Positions 62,179 to 64,000 of a stretch of 64,000 nucleotides of DNA are shown one piece after another. Origin of the DNA: Hydrogenophilus sp. (GTDB taxonomy: Bacteria; Pseudomonadota; Gammaproteobacteria; Burkholderiales; Rhodocyclaceae); assembly GCA_026416515.1 (NCBI GenBank), contig JAOAEZ010000002.1, forward strand, positions 1 to 64,000. The letters run 5' to 3'. The position numbers and the translations under genes were made by a program. Below the pieces are notes generated by a model, which saw only the letters and a list, made by a program, of their open reading frames with translations, searched no databases and had not been told where the DNA came from. How positions within the stretch are numbered: position 1 is the first letter of the stretch; every line of letters starts with the position of its first letter.

Positions 62179-63261
62179 ATGGCGATTTTGGTGACAGGAG
62201 GAGCCGGTTTTATCGGGAGCAACTTCGTGCTCGACTGGTTGGCGGAGCGTGAGGAGGAGGTGGTGACGCTGGACCTCCTCACCTACGCGGGAAATCCAGA
62301 GAATTTGGCTCCCGTGGCGGAAAATCCCCGCCATCTCTTAGTGGTGGGAGATATAGCGGATGAGATGTTGGTGGGTCGATTGCTGCGGGAGCATCAGATT
62401 CGAGCGGTGATTCATTTCGCGGCCGAGTCGCATGTGGACCGCAGTATCGTAGGTCCAGAGGCGTTTATCCAAACCAACGTGGTGGGGACGTTCCGCTTGT
62501 TACGCGCCGTGCTCAGTTATTGGCAGGAGCTCCCTTTAGAGAAACGGCAGGCTTTTCGCTTTGTCCAGGTTTCAACCGATGAGGTCTACGGGACCCTCGG
62601 CCCAGAAGACCCCCCTTTTCGAGAGAGTACCCCTTATGCTCCGAACTCGCCCTATGCGGCGAGTAAGGCAGCAGCCGACCATTTAGTGCGCGCTTTTCAT
62701 CGAACTTATGGACTGCCGACGTTGACGACCAACTGTTCTAATAACTACGGCCCTCGCCAGTTTCCAGAGAAGCTGATCCCTTTATGTTTGACGCGGGCGT
62801 TGTCCGGAGAGACGCTGCCCATCTACGGGGATGGCCAACAGATTCGCGATTGGCTCTACGTGGGAGATCATTGCGCGGCGATTCGCCGGATTCTCGACGC
62901 GGGGCGGGTGGGAGAGGTCTATAACATCGGCGGATGCAACGAACAGACCAATTTGGCGGTAGTTCAGCAACTATGTGCGGTATTGGATCTATTGCGGCCG
63001 CGCGCCGATGGTCGCTCTTACCGTGAGCAGATCGCTTTTGTCGCCGACCGCCCCGGACACGACCGCCGCTACGCGATCGATGCTACTAAAATCCGAGAAG
63101 AATTGGGGTGGCAGCCAAGAGAGACCTTTCTTTCTGGGCTGAAAAAGACGGTGGCGTGGTATCTGGAAAACGAGGAGTGGTTGCACCGAGTGCAGAGCGG
63201 CGCGTACCGCGAGTGGGTCGAGCGGCAATACGGAGAAGGAAGGATCGAAAAGAAAGAATGA
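62179..63261 (+). CDS. rfbB: dTDP-glucose 4,6-dehydratase
   Basis: RfbB makes dTDP-4-keto-6-deoxyglucose, second step to dTDP-rhamnose. The 360-residue product has the NAD site ILVTGGAGFIGSNFVLDWLA, HFAAESHVDRSI, the catalytic VSTDEVYGTL (Asp-Glu) and YAASKAAADH (Tyr-x3-Lys), NNYGPRQFPEKLIPL and DWLYVGDHC, which define RfbB. ATG 62179 is seven bases after the ppsA stop (gagcggctc upstream), and its stop overlaps the next start (ATGA). It begins a rhamnose operon that runs off the window. Confidence 0.97.
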   Translation: MAILVTGGAGFIGSNFVLDWLAEREEEVVTLDLLTYAGNPENLAPVAENPRHLLVVGDIADEMLVGRLLREHQIRAVIHFAAESHVDRSIVGPEAFIQTNVVGTFRLLRAVLSYWQELPLEKRQAFRFVQVSTDEVYGTLGPEDPPFRESTPYAPNSPYAASKAAADHLVRAFHRTYGLPTLTTNCSNNYGPRQFPEKLIPLCLTRALSGETLPIYGDGQQIRDWLYVGDHCAAIRRILDAGRVGEVYNIGGCNEQTNLAVVQQLCAVLDLLRPRADGRSYREQIAFVADRPGHDRRYAIDATKIREELGWQPRETFLSGLKKTVAWYLENEEWLHRVQSGAYREWVERQYGEGRIEKKE

Positions 63262-64000
63262 AGCGGGCGCGGGTAGTGCTGCTGGGCGTGACGGGTCAGG
63301 TGGGATGGGCGTTGAGACCGCGATTGGCCTTGCGGTATGAGGTGATGGCGCCGACCCGTTCCGAGCTCGATTTGGCCGATCTGCAGAGGGTCGAAGGATG
63401 GCTCGAACAGTTTCGCCCCCAGGCGATCGTAAACGCCGCCGCTTACACAGCGGTGGACCGCGCCGAGGAGGAGAAGGCAGCCGCTTTCCTCCTCAATGGT
63501 GAGTTGCCGAGGGTATTGGCGCGCTTTGCCGCTGAGAGTCGAGCAGTACTGCTCCACTACTCGACCGATTATGTGTTCGACGGTGTGGCGATGCGCCCTT
63601 ATCGAGAAGAGGATACGCCAAACCCGTTAAATGTTTACGGCGCTAGTAAACGCGCCGGAGAGGAGGCGATCCTCGCGAGCGGTGCGGCGGCAGCGATTTT
63701 GCGGACGAGTTGGGTTTACGGGTTGCACGGAAATAACTTTCTGAAGACGATCCTGCGATTGGGGCAGAAGCGGGAACGACTTCAGATTGTTGCCGATCAG
63801 ATAGGCGCGCCGACCTCCGCAGAGTTGATCGCAGAGGTGAGCGAAATCGTATTGGCGAGATTGCTCGCGGGGGATAGAGGGGCGGTTGGTCTGTTTCATC
63901 TTACTGCTGCGGGAGCGGTGAGTTGGTATGGGTATGCGCGCTTTTTGTTGGAGGTAGCAGCTCAGTCGGGGTGGCCATTGCGGGTAAAACCGGAGACCGT
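63258..64000 (+). CDS. rfbD: dTDP-4-dehydrorhamnose reductase (partial, right edge)
   Basis: RfbD reduces dTDP-4-keto-rhamnose to dTDP-rhamnose. The first 247 codons are present from ATG 63258, which overlaps the rfbB stop. They show VVLLGVTGQVGWALRPRLAL, IVNAAAYTAVDRAEEEKAAA, HYSTDYVFDG, NVYGASKRAGE and LRTSWVYG, the RfbD motifs; the N-terminal GxxGxxG appears as GVTGQVG. The C-terminus lies beyond the window. rfbA and rfbC would be expected next. Confidence 0.95.
   Translation, partial: MKRARVVLLGVTGQVGWALRPRLALRYEVMAPTRSELDLADLQRVEGWLEQFRPQAIVNAAAYTAVDRAEEEKAAAFLLNGELPRVLARFAAESRAVLLHYSTDYVFDGVAMRPYREEDTPNPLNVYGASKRAGEEAILASGAAAAILRTSWVYGLHGNNFLKTILRLGQKRERLQIVADQIGAPTSAELIAEVSEIVLARLLAGDRGAVGLFHLTAAGAVSWYGYARFLLEVAAQSGWPLRVKPET

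Overview
The window looks like a chromosomal segment of a motile Gram-negative betaproteobacterium. The evidence is FlhDC-controlled flagella together with CheZ, L- and P-ring genes (flgH, flgI), lipid A and KDO genes (lpxK, kdsB), a divergent ppsR/ppsA pair, a DUF2863-type protein, and the run exbB-exbD-lpxK-Trm112-kdsB-adk that is typical of Betaproteobacteria. Hydrogenophilales or a relative is my best guess, but it is only an inference. Gene density is very high, with no intergenic gap above about 220 bases. I see no rRNA, tRNA, CRISPR array, insertion sequence or phage gene.

Layout. (1) 1-10.3 kb, plus strand: the end of a flagellin gene, then flgD-E-F-G-H-I-J-K-L and a small lipoprotein gene, covering hook, rod, rings and hook-filament junction. 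A consensus-perfect sigma-54 promoter lies inside the end of flgD. (2) 10.3-19.3 kb: a Nudix hydrolase gene (minus), then flhD-flhC-motA-motB and cheV-cheV-cheY-cheZ-cheA, closed by a bidirectional terminator. (3) 19.3-21.6 kb, minus: sodB and xseA. (4) 21.7-28.6 kb, plus: a four-gene soluble signalling cassette consisting of a FIST-domain protein, a PAS-PAS hybrid histidine kinase with receiver and Hpt, a receiver-HD-GYP protein, and an HDOD-receiver-degenerate-GGDEF protein. It resembles NosP-type nitric oxide sensing phosphorelays and is the best candidate for an undescribed system. (5) 28.6-32.3 kb, plus: exbB, exbD, lpxK, Trm112-like, kdsB, adk, most with GTG starts and overlapping ends. 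(6) 32.4-38.8 kb: class II ribonucleotide reductase nrdJ (minus) with apparent NrdR boxes, then an EEP-family phosphatase/nuclease, greB and htpG (plus). (7) 38.9-48.5 kb, minus: fliF-G-H-I-J-K-L-M-N, basal body, C-ring and export ATPase. (8) 48.5-51.5 kb, plus: a FleS/FleR-like two-component pair with a sigma-54 activator domain, then fliE. (9) 51.5-55.0 kb, minus: a YcgR-like PilZ protein, then fliS-fliT-second FliK-like-FhlB-like. (10) 55.2-64 kb: comEC, DUF2863 protein and ppsR (minus), then ppsA, rfbB and the start of rfbD (plus).

How it fits together: FlhDC (class 2) and a FleSR/sigma-54 tier appear to coexist. The hook-basal-body, C-ring, motor and chemotaxis genes are in several blocks. 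flgB/flgC, fliD, fliA, flgM, fliO/P/Q/R, flhA/flhB, cheW, cheR, cheB and all MCP genes are missing from the window and must lie elsewhere if the flagellum works. The PilZ, HD-GYP and degenerate GGDEF proteins link the region to cyclic di-GMP control of motility.
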